From the NCBI GenBank assembly GCA_038214135.1, contig JBBQSD010000091.1:1-25518 (forward strand): DNA of 25,518 bases, read 5' to 3'. Numbering within the stretch: position 1 is the first letter of the stretch; every line of letters begins with the position of its first letter. A program made the translations under genes and the position numbers. The notes below the pieces were generated by a model. The model had not been told where the DNA came from. It made no database searches and saw nothing but the letters and a program-made list of their open reading frames with translations. The DNA is from JANLSE01 sp038214135 (GTDB lineage: Bacteria; Chloroflexota; Chloroflexia; Chloroflexales; Roseiflexaceae). Shown here piece after piece: positions 9,214-15,916 of the stretch.

Positions 9214-9270
9214 TCTGCTCATCCAATACTAAACTTTTATACGCCATATAGTTAATAATGTGAGTAGTGC

Positions 9271-10044
9271 GTGGCAGAGGTATTAACGCTTGAGCATGTC
9301 GGTAAGGTTTTCTCCACAAGTGGCGAGACATTGCCGGTGCTCAACGATGTGCATCTTACGGTAGCTGCTGGTGAGTTTGTCGCATTGCTTGGTCCAAGTG
9401 GCTGTGGCAAATCAACACTGCTGCGCTTGATTGCTGGGCTCGAACAACCGAGCGTGGGTTCGGTTCGATTGGGTGAGCAGGTTGTCGCCGATACCGATCC
9501 GCGCTGTGCATTGATGTTCCAGGAGCCGCGGCTGTTTCCCTGGAAAACAGTTGCCGCAAATATTGCTGTTGGCACACGCCGAAGCCAGAACCCGCCAGCG
9601 CCTGCGCTCTTTTTGAATCTGGTTGGGCTGAATGGATTTGAAGCAGCCTACCCACACCAGCTATCGGGCGGCATGGCACAGCGAGCCGCATTGGCACGCG
9701 CACTGATTGGGCGGCCAGAACTTTTGCTGTTAGATGAGCCATTTGGTGCGCTTGATGCACTGACCCGTATGCAGATGCAGGATCTGCTTGCTGCGGCGTG
9801 CCGTTCGGCGGCCCCAACGGTTGTTATGGTCACACATGATGTTGACGAGGCCTTGTACCTGGCTGATCGGATCGTTGTGATGGGGCCACGCCCGGCCTCT
9901 GTGCTCGAAATCGTTTCTGTGCCATCATCACGCCCACGTGATCGGGGAAGCCCGTTGCTTGCAGAAATGCGGGCCATGATCTTGGCTCGTTTTGGCTTGG
10001 CACATGCGCGCACAACCCAGCCAGATGATATCTATGCGATCTAA
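9271..10044 (+). CDS. ABC transporter ATP-binding protein, sulfonate/nitrate/taurine type (SsuB/TauB-like)
   Basis: A 257-residue cytoplasmic ATPase. Walker A GPSGCGKST (41-49), Q-loop Q84 in FQEPRLFPW, signature LSGGMAQ (131-137), Walker B LLLLDEP (151-157) and switch H189 are all present. The EPRLFPW context after the Q-loop and the overall length fit the nitrate/sulfonate/taurine subfamily. The start codon is GTG at 9271; no strong ribosome site is visible, and no nearby ATG lies in frame. It is first in a unit with a binding lipoprotein (80 bases downstream) and a permease, behind a strong promoter. The exact substrate cannot be assigned from sequence. Confidence 0.9.
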   Translation: MAEVLTLEHVGKVFSTSGETLPVLNDVHLTVAAGEFVALLGPSGCGKSTLLRLIAGLEQPSVGSVRLGEQVVADTDPRCALMFQEPRLFPWKTVAANIAVGTRRSQNPPAPALFLNLVGLNGFEAAYPHQLSGGMAQRAALARALIGRPELLLLDEPFGALDALTRMQMQDLLAAACRSAAPTVVMVTHDVDEALYLADRIVVMGPRPASVLEIVSVPSSRPRDRGSPLLAEMRAMILARFGLAHARTTQPDDIYAI

Positions 10045-10124
10045 GGGCAGCGTTGCTCTGATTTGGCCCCAATGATTGGGTGTGTTGGTTATTGCCGGTT
10101 TTCGTTTCTATAGGAGGCATACCC

Positions 10125-11189
10125 GTGAACAGATTTCGCTTTATGTTTGGAACACTGGCCCTACTTTTGAGTATTGTTCTCTCGGCTTGCTCAGGAAGCG
10201 CTGCAACGCCCCCTGCCGCAACGACTGCGCCTGCGGCTCCAGATGCTCCAGCAGCCACAACTGCTCCGGCTGCCATTCCCGCAACGGGCGGTTTAGAGAT
10301 TCGGCTTGATTATGCCTATTACAACCCAAGCAGCCTGATCCTTAAGCATTTTGGCTGGCTCGAAGAAGATGTCAAGGCCGATGGTACCTCCGTCAAATGG
10401 GTGCTGAGTGCAGGGAGCAATAAGGCCAACGAATTCCTTCGCTCAGATGCGATTGATTTCGGATCGACAGCCGGGGCAGCGGCCTTGTTGGCCAAGGCCA
10501 ATGGCTCACCAATTCAAGCGGTGTATATCTTCTCGAAGCCCGAATGGACGGCCCTGGTTGTCAGTAAGACTTCGACGGTCACTGATATTACTCAACTCAA
10601 AGGCAAGAAGATTGCGGCGACAAAAGGCACTGATCCATACTTCTTCCTCTTACGTTCGCTCCGCCAGGCTGGCTTAACTGCTGCCGATGTTGAGATCGTC
10701 AATCTTCAGCACGCCGATGGGAAAGTCGCTCTCGAACGCGGCCAGGTTGATGCCTGGGCTGGCCTTGATCCATTCATGGCCCAGACCGAGATCGAGCAGG
10801 GTTCGCGGCTGCTGTACCGCAATATTGATTTCAATAGTTATGGCTTCCTCAACGCGCGGACGGCTTTTTTGAATGATCATCCAGAGGCTGTTGCCAAGGT
10901 ATTGGCCGCCTATGAGCGCGCACGGCGCTGGATCCAGGAAAACCCCGATCAGGCAGCCCAGATCGTTGCCGATGAGTCCAAGCAATCGCTGGCGGTTGTC
11001 AAACGGGTGCTTGGCGAGCGCACGGTTCTGGATTCGGGCGTCGTTCCTGGCGAGACACAGGCAGCCGTTCTGCGTGAGATCATCCCGATCTTCAAGGCGG
11101 AGCAGCAGGTCAAGGATGGCACTGATGTCGATGCGGCGCTGAAGGATCTGCTAGCACCACAGTATATTCAGAAGTTAGCCCAGAAGTAG
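10125..11189 (+). CDS. ABC substrate-binding lipoprotein, aliphatic sulfonate/nitrate type (SsuA-like)
   Basis: A 354-residue extracytoplasmic binding protein. The signal peptide ends in lipobox L-S-A-C with C22 as the lipid site, then an Ala/Thr/Pro linker tethers the domain. The mature part follows the SsuA/NrtA/TauA fold: a start around LDYAYYNPSSL, DFGSTAGAAALLAKANGSPI, the hinge segment TQLKGKKIAATKGTDPYFFL, and ALERGQVDAWAGLDPF. I start at GTG 10125, which has a strong GGAGG ribosome site and begins a proper signal peptide, rather than at an earlier in-frame GTG at 10080. Its neighbours are the ATPase upstream and the permease downstream, separated from the latter by a MITE-like insertion. 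Confidence 0.87.
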   Translation: MNRFRFMFGTLALLLSIVLSACSGSAATPPAATTAPAAPDAPAATTAPAAIPATGGLEIRLDYAYYNPSSLILKHFGWLEEDVKADGTSVKWVLSAGSNKANEFLRSDAIDFGSTAGAAALLAKANGSPIQAVYIFSKPEWTALVVSKTSTVTDITQLKGKKIAATKGTDPYFFLLRSLRQAGLTAADVEIVNLQHADGKVALERGQVDAWAGLDPFMAQTEIEQGSRLLYRNIDFNSYGFLNARTAFLNDHPEAVAKVLAAYERARRWIQENPDQAAQIVADESKQSLAVVKRVLGERTVLDSGVVPGETQAAVLREIIPIFKAEQQVKDGTDVDAALKDLLAPQYIQKLAQK

Positions 11190-11260
11190 CCTGGAAGCCG
11201 GAATTATGAGGGGTAAGCATGTACATGTGCATATGGTTTACCACGCCTAATCACCCGTAT

Positions 11261-11364
11261 CCCCCAGCCCCTTCGCCGATTGCCAGGGAGAAGGGGAGCA
11301 ACTGATCTGTTGAGCACCGTTCGCGCCCCTCTGCCCGTGTGGGAGAGGGGTTGGGGTGAGGGGA
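11261..11364. repeat. GGGAGAGGG-type hairpin repeat, copy 2 (double)
   Basis: Two adjoining inverted pairs: CCCCTTC (11268-11274) with GAAGGGG (11290-11296), and CCCCTCT (11326-11332) with AGAGGGG (11344-11350), the latter followed by TTGGGGTGAGGGG. It is of the same family as the repeats at 9089 and 15782. The 420-base gap 11190-11609 contains this repeat, then a stretch with no recognisable feature, then the MITE-like element; no gene is supported in it. Confidence 0.7.
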
Positions 11365-11480
11365 ATTTGCTGTATATTGGAAAGTAAATACCCGCAGATC
11401 ATTGGCAGTTCGTTTCGCTGGTTGATGCGACTGAAGCACCCTTTCGCATCAACCGGCGTTTCCTGTGAGCAGTATATGTA

Positions 11481-11582
11481 GCATTCCTATGTGAGTTGTA
11501 AACGTGCGTCGCGCAAAGCAGGGGTTTGGGGCGCAGCCCCAAGAAAAATCCCCCTTCTTTTTTACAAATCCGGTAGGATTGC
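11481..11582 (+). mobile_element. MITE-like element, copy 1, between importer genes
   Basis: A 102-base non-coding element with 22-base imperfect terminal inverted repeats (17 of 22 matching; GCA-x-TCCTA at the tip and TTGTAAA at the inner edge), flanked by TA on both sides. An inverted, 117-base copy is at 21309-21425. The right-hand ends are identical over 29 bases (11558-11586 here). The middle holds a hairpin (GGGGC-GCA-GCCCC) and diverges more. TA flanks and small size suggest a non-autonomous element mobilised by an IS630/Tc1-mariner-type transposase; none is present here, so the family is inference. Confidence 0.75.
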
Positions 11583-11588
11583 TATAAT
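11561..11588 (+). promoter_or_regulatory. Outward promoter formed at the right end of MITE-like copy 1
   Basis: TTTACA (11561-11566) lies in the terminal repeat and TATAAT (11583-11588) spans the element/target junction, with a 16-base spacer. It points directly into the permease gene, with predicted start near 11595, about 15 bases before ATG. Confidence 0.6.
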
Positions 11589-11609
11589 ACAGAGGATGTG
11601 TAGCGCTTC

Positions 11610-12434
11610 ATGAATTGGATACTGATGACCACGAGAACGCAAACTGCTACGTCTTCTGCAAGGCCCAAGCGTCGTGGTAAGCGGCTGCTTGGGTTCATTC
11701 TTCCGGTGGCGTTGCTGGCACTGTGGCAGCTTGTTACGGCGCTCAGGGTCTTCGAGCCCAGCCAGCTACCGCCGCCAATTGAAGTGCTGACTGCGGCTCG
11801 TGATCTGGCAAAATCTGGGCAACTTGCTATTCATATTGGTGCAAGCGTTGGCCGCGTGTTGGTTGGATTTGCGATTGGTACTGGGCTTGCCATTTTGCTT
11901 GGCCTGGCCGTTGGGCTTTCGCGGCAGATTGAGGCGTTTGTTAACCCGACTATTCAGGCGGTACGGGCGATTCCATCGCTGGCGTGGGTGCCATTGCTGA
12001 TTCTGTGGATGGGAATTGATGAAGCCCCCAAGATTACATTGGTTGCAATTGGGGCATTCTTCCCGATCTACACAAACCTGACCGCCGGCATTCGCCAGAT
12101 TGACCGTAAGTTGATCGAGGCGGGCCTGGCCTATGGGATGCGTGGCCTGGTTCTGGCGCACGAGGTACTGCTGCCGGCTGCGTTACCATCGCTGTTAACA
12201 GGCTTGCGCGCAGGATTAGCGCAGGGCTGGTTGTTTCTGGTGGCTGCCGAACTGATCGCGGCCTCGCGTGGACTTGGCTTCCTGCTGATCGATAGCCAGA
12301 ATACTGGCCGCGCCGATATTATCGTGTTCAGCATTGTAGCGCTGGCATTGCTTGGCAAATTGAGCGATAGCCTGCTGCATCTGCTTGAACGCTGGCTGCT
12401 GCGCTGGAATGATACCTATCAGCCGGATCGGTAG
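11610..12434 (+). CDS. ABC transporter permease, sulfonate/nitrate/taurine type (SsuC-like)
   Basis: A 274-residue inner-membrane permease of the BPD_transp_1 fold. The first membrane helix is at about 26-44, with further helices at VGRVLVGFAIGTGLAILL and beyond. The cytoplasmic EAA loop that docks on the ATPase is visible as EAGLAYGMRGLVLAHEVLLP. ATG 11610 is used; an in-frame ATG at 11625 is an alternative and neither has a strong ribosome site. It completes the importer begun at 9271 but is separated from the binding-protein gene by 420 bases of repeats, so its expression may depend on the promoter at 11561-11588. Confidence 0.9.
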   Translation: MNWILMTTRTQTATSSARPKRRGKRLLGFILPVALLALWQLVTALRVFEPSQLPPPIEVLTAARDLAKSGQLAIHIGASVGRVLVGFAIGTGLAILLGLAVGLSRQIEAFVNPTIQAVRAIPSLAWVPLLILWMGIDEAPKITLVAIGAFFPIYTNLTAGIRQIDRKLIEAGLAYGMRGLVLAHEVLLPAALPSLLTGLRAGLAQGWLFLVAAELIAASRGLGFLLIDSQNTGRADIIVFSIVALALLGKLSDSLLHLLERWLLRWNDTYQPDR

Positions 12435-12450
12435 TACAATAACGAGTATT

Positions 12451-12514
12451 CAGGAGTCAAAATATAGCCATCAGCTTTCAGGAGCTAGAACCAAGAACAA
12501 GAGAACAAGTGAAC
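12451..12514 (+). repeat. Degenerate heptamer repeat tract
   Basis: Follows the permease stop by 16 bases. Pieces of three heptamer families occur in a row: CAGGAGT, then AGCCATC-AGCTTTC-AGGAGCT, then AGAACCA-AGAACAA-GAGAACA. It is less regular than the arrays at 17983 and 24288. Confidence 0.5.
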
Positions 12515-12603
12515 ATTTGGGAGCGACGCGATGTATCAAGCAACCATGAACCTCATGAATCTTGATAACCAAAACCCGTAACATGCCATTGGAGTTGTGG
12601 AGG

Positions 12604-12642
12604 GCGCAAGCCATGCTTGCGCGGCGGCAGCATGGCTGCCGC
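12604..12642. repeat. Twin hairpins upstream of metY
   Basis: GCGCAAGC-CAT-GCTTGCGC (12604-12622) and GCGGCAGC-ATG-GCTGCCGC (12624-12642) are two perfect 8-bp stems with 3-base loops, one base apart. They lie 40 bases before the metY start codon. No T-run follows, so a REP-like or RNA-processing role is as likely as termination. No riboswitch is recognisable in the 247-base gap. Confidence 0.75.
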
Positions 12643-12681
12643 ATTCCAAAAACCATTACCGATATGGAGTGAATATCGATC

Positions 12682-13965
12682 ATGAGTAATTATGAGCGCC
12701 AGTTTGGCTTTCACACCCGTGCCCTGCACGCTGGACAGCGCCCCGATGCGGCCACTGGTGCGCGGGCAGTGCCGATCTATCAGACCACATCATATGTTTT
12801 TGATGACACTGATCATGCGGCGGCGTTGTTCAACCTGCAGCGCTTTGGCAATATCTATACCCGGATCATGAACCCGACGACGGCTGTGTTCGAGGAGCGG
12901 TTGGCATCGTTGCATGGCGGCGTTGGTGCGCTCGCAGTTGGAAGTGGGCAAGCGGCGCAGCTTGTTGCGTTGACGAGTCTGCTTGAGGCTGGCGATGAAA
13001 TTGTGGCGGCCAATACACTCTATGGCGGCACCTATACGCAGCTTGATGTCAGTTTTCGGCGGCTTGGTATCAATACCATATTTGTTGATCCAGAAGATCC
13101 AGAGAACTTTCGGCGGGCGATAACGCCACGTACCCGCGTTCTGTATGGCGAAACGATTGCGAATCCACGAATTAATGTACTTGATATTCGTGCGGTTGCT
13201 GCAATTGCCCACGAACACAAACTGCCATTGATGATCGATAATACCTTTGCATCACCCTATTTGTGCCGCCCAATCGAGCATGGCGCGGATATCGTTGTTG
13301 AATCGGCGACGAAATTTATTGGTGGGCATGGCACCAGTATTGGTGGCATTATTATTGATAGTGGCCGTTTTCCGTGGAATGAAGGGCCGTTTCCACAATT
13401 ACTTGAACCAAGCAAGGGCTATCACGGCATTCGTTTCTACGAAACATTTGGCGATTTTGCCTATATTATGAAGGCGCGTGTTGAGGGTTTGCGTGATCTT
13501 GGGCCAGCCCTGAGTCCGTTCAACTCATTCCTGTTTCTGCAGGGGGTTGAGACGCTGGGATTGCGGATGGAGCGCCATGTTGCCAATGCAAAAGCGGTCG
13601 CCTCATTTTTGAATGAACATCCGGCGGTCACATGGGTCAACTACCCGGCATTGCCAAACAGCCCATACTACGAGTTAGCGCAGCGCTATCTGCCCAAGGG
13701 CCCTGGCGCGATCATGACCTTTGGTGTTGATGGTGGTTTGGCTGCTGGTAAGCGCTTTATCGAACGGCTACAGTTGATCTCACATCTGGCCAATGTTGGT
13801 GATGCGAAGACATTGATCATTCATCCGGCTAGCACAACCCACCAGCAGATGAGCGAGGAAGAGCAGCGCGCTGGTGGCGTTCTGCCAGAAATGGTGCGGC
13901 TTTCGGTTGGCCTGGAAGATACCGACGATATATTGTGGGATCTGGATCAGGCGCTAGGCCGATAG
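12682..13965 (+). CDS. metY: O-acetylhomoserine aminocarboxypropyltransferase (sulfhydrylase)
   Basis: A 427-residue PLP enzyme of the Cys/Met-metabolism family. It makes homocysteine from O-acetylhomoserine and sulfide. Visible are PIYQTTSYVF, YTRIMNPTT, GSGQAAQ (cofactor phosphate region), MIDNTFASPY and the Schiff-base lysine K211 in SATKFIGGHGTSIGG. The length and the insertion around GGIIIDSGRFPW fit the ~430-residue MetY group rather than the ~380-residue MetB/MetC group. ATG 12682 follows GGAGTG. The stop codon TAG lies inside a heptamer array. The gene follows the sulfonate-type importer, consistent with sulfur assimilation, and precedes a CoA-binding protein gene. No metX is present in the window. 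Confidence 0.9.
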   Translation: MSNYERQFGFHTRALHAGQRPDAATGARAVPIYQTTSYVFDDTDHAAALFNLQRFGNIYTRIMNPTTAVFEERLASLHGGVGALAVGSGQAAQLVALTSLLEAGDEIVAANTLYGGTYTQLDVSFRRLGINTIFVDPEDPENFRRAITPRTRVLYGETIANPRINVLDIRAVAAIAHEHKLPLMIDNTFASPYLCRPIEHGADIVVESATKFIGGHGTSIGGIIIDSGRFPWNEGPFPQLLEPSKGYHGIRFYETFGDFAYIMKARVEGLRDLGPALSPFNSFLFLQGVETLGLRMERHVANAKAVASFLNEHPAVTWVNYPALPNSPYYELAQRYLPKGPGAIMTFGVDGGLAAGKRFIERLQLISHLANVGDAKTLIIHPASTTHQQMSEEEQRAGGVLPEMVRLSVGLEDTDDILWDLDQALGR

Positions 13966-13999
13966 CCGATAGCCGATAGCCGATAGCCGATAGCCGATA
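13958..13999 (+). repeat. Heptamer tandem repeat, six perfect GCCGATA units
   Basis: Six exact copies. The first unit contains the last sense codons of metY, and the stop TAG (13963-13965) spans the first and second units. So the repeat has replaced or merged with the end of the coding sequence. It fills most of the spacer before the CoA-binding gene. Confidence 0.95.
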
Positions 14000-14029
14000 G
14001 ATTTTTATCTGGATTGAAATAGGATCAGA

Positions 14030-14554
14030 ATGATGAGCCATACTCCATCTGGTGCGGTTAATTCGCACTCGCGTGTGAACGGAACAGCATATGCGACGAC
14101 AGCCTTCGAGCGGCTGCAGATATTGGGCCGCACAAAGACGATTGCAATGGTTGGGTTATCGGGGAATCCCTACCGACCCAGCCATTTTGTTGCGATCTAT
14201 CTGCTGGCCGAGGGCTACAATGTCATTCCAGTCAATCCACGCGAGCAGGAGATATTGGGTCGCAAGAGTTATGCCTCACTGCGCGATATTCCAGAGCCAG
14301 TTGATCTTGTGGATATCTTCCGCGATCCAAGTGCTGTCCCGCCACTGGTTGATGATGCGATTGCAATTGGCGCTAAGGTTGTTTGGATGCAATTGGGAGT
14401 GATCAGCGAGGCAGGTGCGGAGCGTGCGCGTACGGCGGGGTTGCAGGTCGTCATGGATGCATGTGTGAAGATCGAACACGCCCGCTTCTTTGGCGGCCTT
14501 GGCACGATCGGCCTCAACACTGGAATTGTGACGGCGCGGCGTTTAGGGCGTTAA
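14030..14554 (+). CDS. CoA-binding domain protein (YccU family)
   Basis: A 174-residue protein with one Rossmann-type CoA-binding domain: IAMVGLSGNPYRPSHFVAIYLLAEGYNVIPVNP at about 38-70, then DLVDIFRDPSAVPPLVDDAI and the end KIEHARFF. This matches the small YccU-type proteins related to the N-terminus of succinyl-CoA synthetase alpha; their reaction is not known. An N-terminal extension of about 25 residues precedes the domain. ATG 14030, or the adjacent ATG 14033, follows AGGATCAG. It sits 64 bases after metY across a heptamer array and is probably in the same transcript. Confidence 0.82.
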   Translation: MMSHTPSGAVNSHSRVNGTAYATTAFERLQILGRTKTIAMVGLSGNPYRPSHFVAIYLLAEGYNVIPVNPREQEILGRKSYASLRDIPEPVDLVDIFRDPSAVPPLVDDAIAIGAKVVWMQLGVISEAGAERARTAGLQVVMDACVKIEHARFFGGLGTIGLNTGIVTARRLGR

Positions 14555-14555
14555 A

Positions 14556-14690
14556 TAGGGCGGTTGAATGCAGCCAGGAGTGGGCGGTTCAATGCGGCCA
14601 GGAGTTCAATGCAGCCGGAGTGGGCGGTTCAATGCAGCCGGAGTGGGCGGTTGAATGCAGCCAGGAGTGGGCGGTTCACGAACCGCCCCT
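14556..14690 (+). repeat. Imperfect ~24-bp tandem repeat ending in a hairpin
   Basis: Six units, some shortened, built on GGGCGGTTSAATGCAGCC plus (A)GGAGT. The final unit changes into GGGCGGTTC-AC-GAACCGCCC. It occupies almost the whole gap between two converging genes. Some units lack an internal A or the leading GGGCGG, consistent with slippage. Not CRISPR: units abut without spacers. Confidence 0.85.
14669..14688. terminator. Possible bidirectional hairpin terminator between converging genes
   Basis: A perfect 9-bp stem (GGGCGGTTC / GAACCGCCC) with a 2-base AC centre, 14 bases from the end of the minus-strand DUF3048 gene. It has no clear T-run. The 17-base core GGTTCACGAACCGCCCC recurs at 21662-21678. 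Confidence 0.4.
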
Positions 14691-14701
14691 ACTACCAGGT
14701 T

Positions 14702-15697
14702 CTACTTCACCGTCAGGTTTGCCAGATTAGGGACAGCCGATATCCAGATCTGGCCATTATTGAACTGTGCCTCACTGCCATCGGCCAGGAAGAAGCGCAG
14801 CGGCGCGGTGGCGATATCCTTCTTCCATATCGCCTCGACCTGAATCCCATCAAGGAAGATGCGGGCTGGCCCTGAGCCAATCACATCCTGCTCGATCCGA
14901 CCCTTTGGATCATTCTGGACTTTGCGCTCCTTGACTTCCATCACCACAACATTTCTGGTACGCAATTGTTGGCCGCCGGAATCGAGGCCTGGCTTGCCAC
15001 GGCGCAGGCGTAGGTACGAGTTGCTGGCGGCATCATAGCTCCAGCCGACAGCTTCCTCCTTGTAGATGAAGAAGTAGCCAAGCTGTGTTGCTGGGTTGCC
15101 AGCGCTGCCTGGCGCATCGGCTTTGAATAGGTAGCCAATCTCTTCGCTATCACTCAGATCACTGGCATTCAGCTTGCTTGCTGCGCGGGTGAGTGCATCG
15201 GTGCTGGTAAACAGGTTGTGCGGTGCGCTGCGCTTACTATTACGCGCAAAATAGGCACCGCCAGAGCGCTTGAGTGCATCGAGGTTCACAACTGCATTGG
15301 TGGTTTCGAGCAATTGCAGCGCCTGGGGTGAGCCGCCAGCATGGGCATACAGCGCCTTAAAGCCCATCGCCCATTGTACGAAATACAGCCGTGCGCTGCG
15401 AACAGGCCCGAGCGATGGCAGCTCATCGGTAACGCCGGTGACATAGATTGCCATGTAGCGGGTGATGCCATACTCGGCGAGCGCCTCGAACACAACTGTC
15501 GCACTGCCAAGTCCGGTCTGTGGGTAGGCATTCGGATGGTTGTCGATCATCACGGCATACGGGCGTTTTGCAATCGTGCCACGCGCCAGTGAGCTAATAC
15601 CCTGGGCTGCCGGCGACACCAGTTTCGTTGTGGGGAGTGGAGCAACCCCGATCAACAGGGCGGCTCCGATCAACAGTGCTAGGAAGCGCTTGGACAT
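14702..15697 (-). CDS. Exported DUF3048 (YerB-like) protein
   Basis: A 331-residue protein with an N-terminal signal peptide or membrane anchor (about 1-20, FLALLIGAALLIGVAPL). The rest matches the DUF3048 pattern: RPYAVMIDNHPNAYPQTGL, VFEALAEYGITRYMAIY, LPSLGPVRSARLYFVQWA, ALYAHAGGSPQAL, and the C-terminal half with LRTRNVVVMEV and VEAIWKKD. Family members are lipoproteins or secreted proteins of unknown activity. ATG 15697 has an excellent ribosome site (GAGGAG, 5-base spacing). It lies 219 bases after the glyoxalase-like gene on the same strand, across a repeat-filled gap. Confidence 0.87.
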   Translation of the reverse strand: MSKRFLALLIGAALLIGVAPLPTTKLVSPAAQGISSLARGTIAKRPYAVMIDNHPNAYPQTGLGSATVVFEALAEYGITRYMAIYVTGVTDELPSLGPVRSARLYFVQWAMGFKALYAHAGGSPQALQLLETTNAVVNLDALKRSGGAYFARNSKRSAPHNLFTSTDALTRAASKLNASDLSDSEEIGYLFKADAPGSAGNPATQLGYFFIYKEEAVGWSYDAASNSYLRLRRGKPGLDSGGQQLRTRNVVVMEVKERKVQNDPKGRIEQDVIGSGPARIFLDGIQVEAIWKKDIATAPLRFFLADGSEAQFNNGQIWISAVPNLANLTVK

Positions 15698-15721
15698 TGG
15701 AACTCCTCATTACATAGCATT

Positions 15722-15758
15722 CAGAAGTCAGGGGTCAGGAGTCAGAACCAAGAACCGA
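15722..15758 (+). repeat. Heptamer repeat tract (CAGGAGT / AACCRAG families)
   Basis: Reads in strict 7-base phase as CAGAAGT, CAGGGGT, CAGGAGT, CAGAACC, AAGAACC. It joins two heptamer types in the same order as in the large array at 24288-24493. Confidence 0.7.
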
Positions 15759-15781
15759 ACGACGGAACTGCGGAACCACTC

Positions 15782-15834
15782 TCACCCCCGACCCCTCTCC
15801 CACTGGGAGAGGGGTGGCGCAGCAGGGCTGAGGG
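15782..15834. repeat. GGGAGAGGG-type hairpin repeat, copy 3
   Basis: The most perfect copy: CCCCTCTCCC (15792-15801), loop ACT, GGGAGAGGGG (15805-15814), preceded by CTCACCCCCGA and followed by a C/T-poor tail. It is close to the CCCTCACCCC-type dispersed repeats seen in many genomes. Confidence 0.8.
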
Positions 15835-15884
15835 AAGAACCGAGAACCGAGAAGCAAGAGCCAAGTACTTTTATTGCTTTATTC

Positions 15885-15912
15885 TATCGGCTATCGGTTA
15901 TCGGCTATCGGT
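15885..15912 (-). repeat. Heptamer tandem repeat, four units (GCCGATA/ACCGATA)
   Basis: On the minus strand four units alternate ACCGATA and GCCGATA. The array begins four bases after the stop codon of the glyoxalase-like gene, in the sense direction, as for the arrays after the kinase and metY genes. Confidence 0.9.
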
Positions 15913-15916
15913 TATT

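Noticed and set aside
12435..12681. SAM-type riboswitch upstream of metY
   Set aside because: Only two short perfect hairpins and repeat tracts are visible; the multi-helix SAM aptamer layout and terminator are not recognisable.
14556..14690. Possible CRISPR-like repeat array
   Set aside because: Units abut directly with no unique spacers and no cas genes are near; it is a simple tandem repeat.
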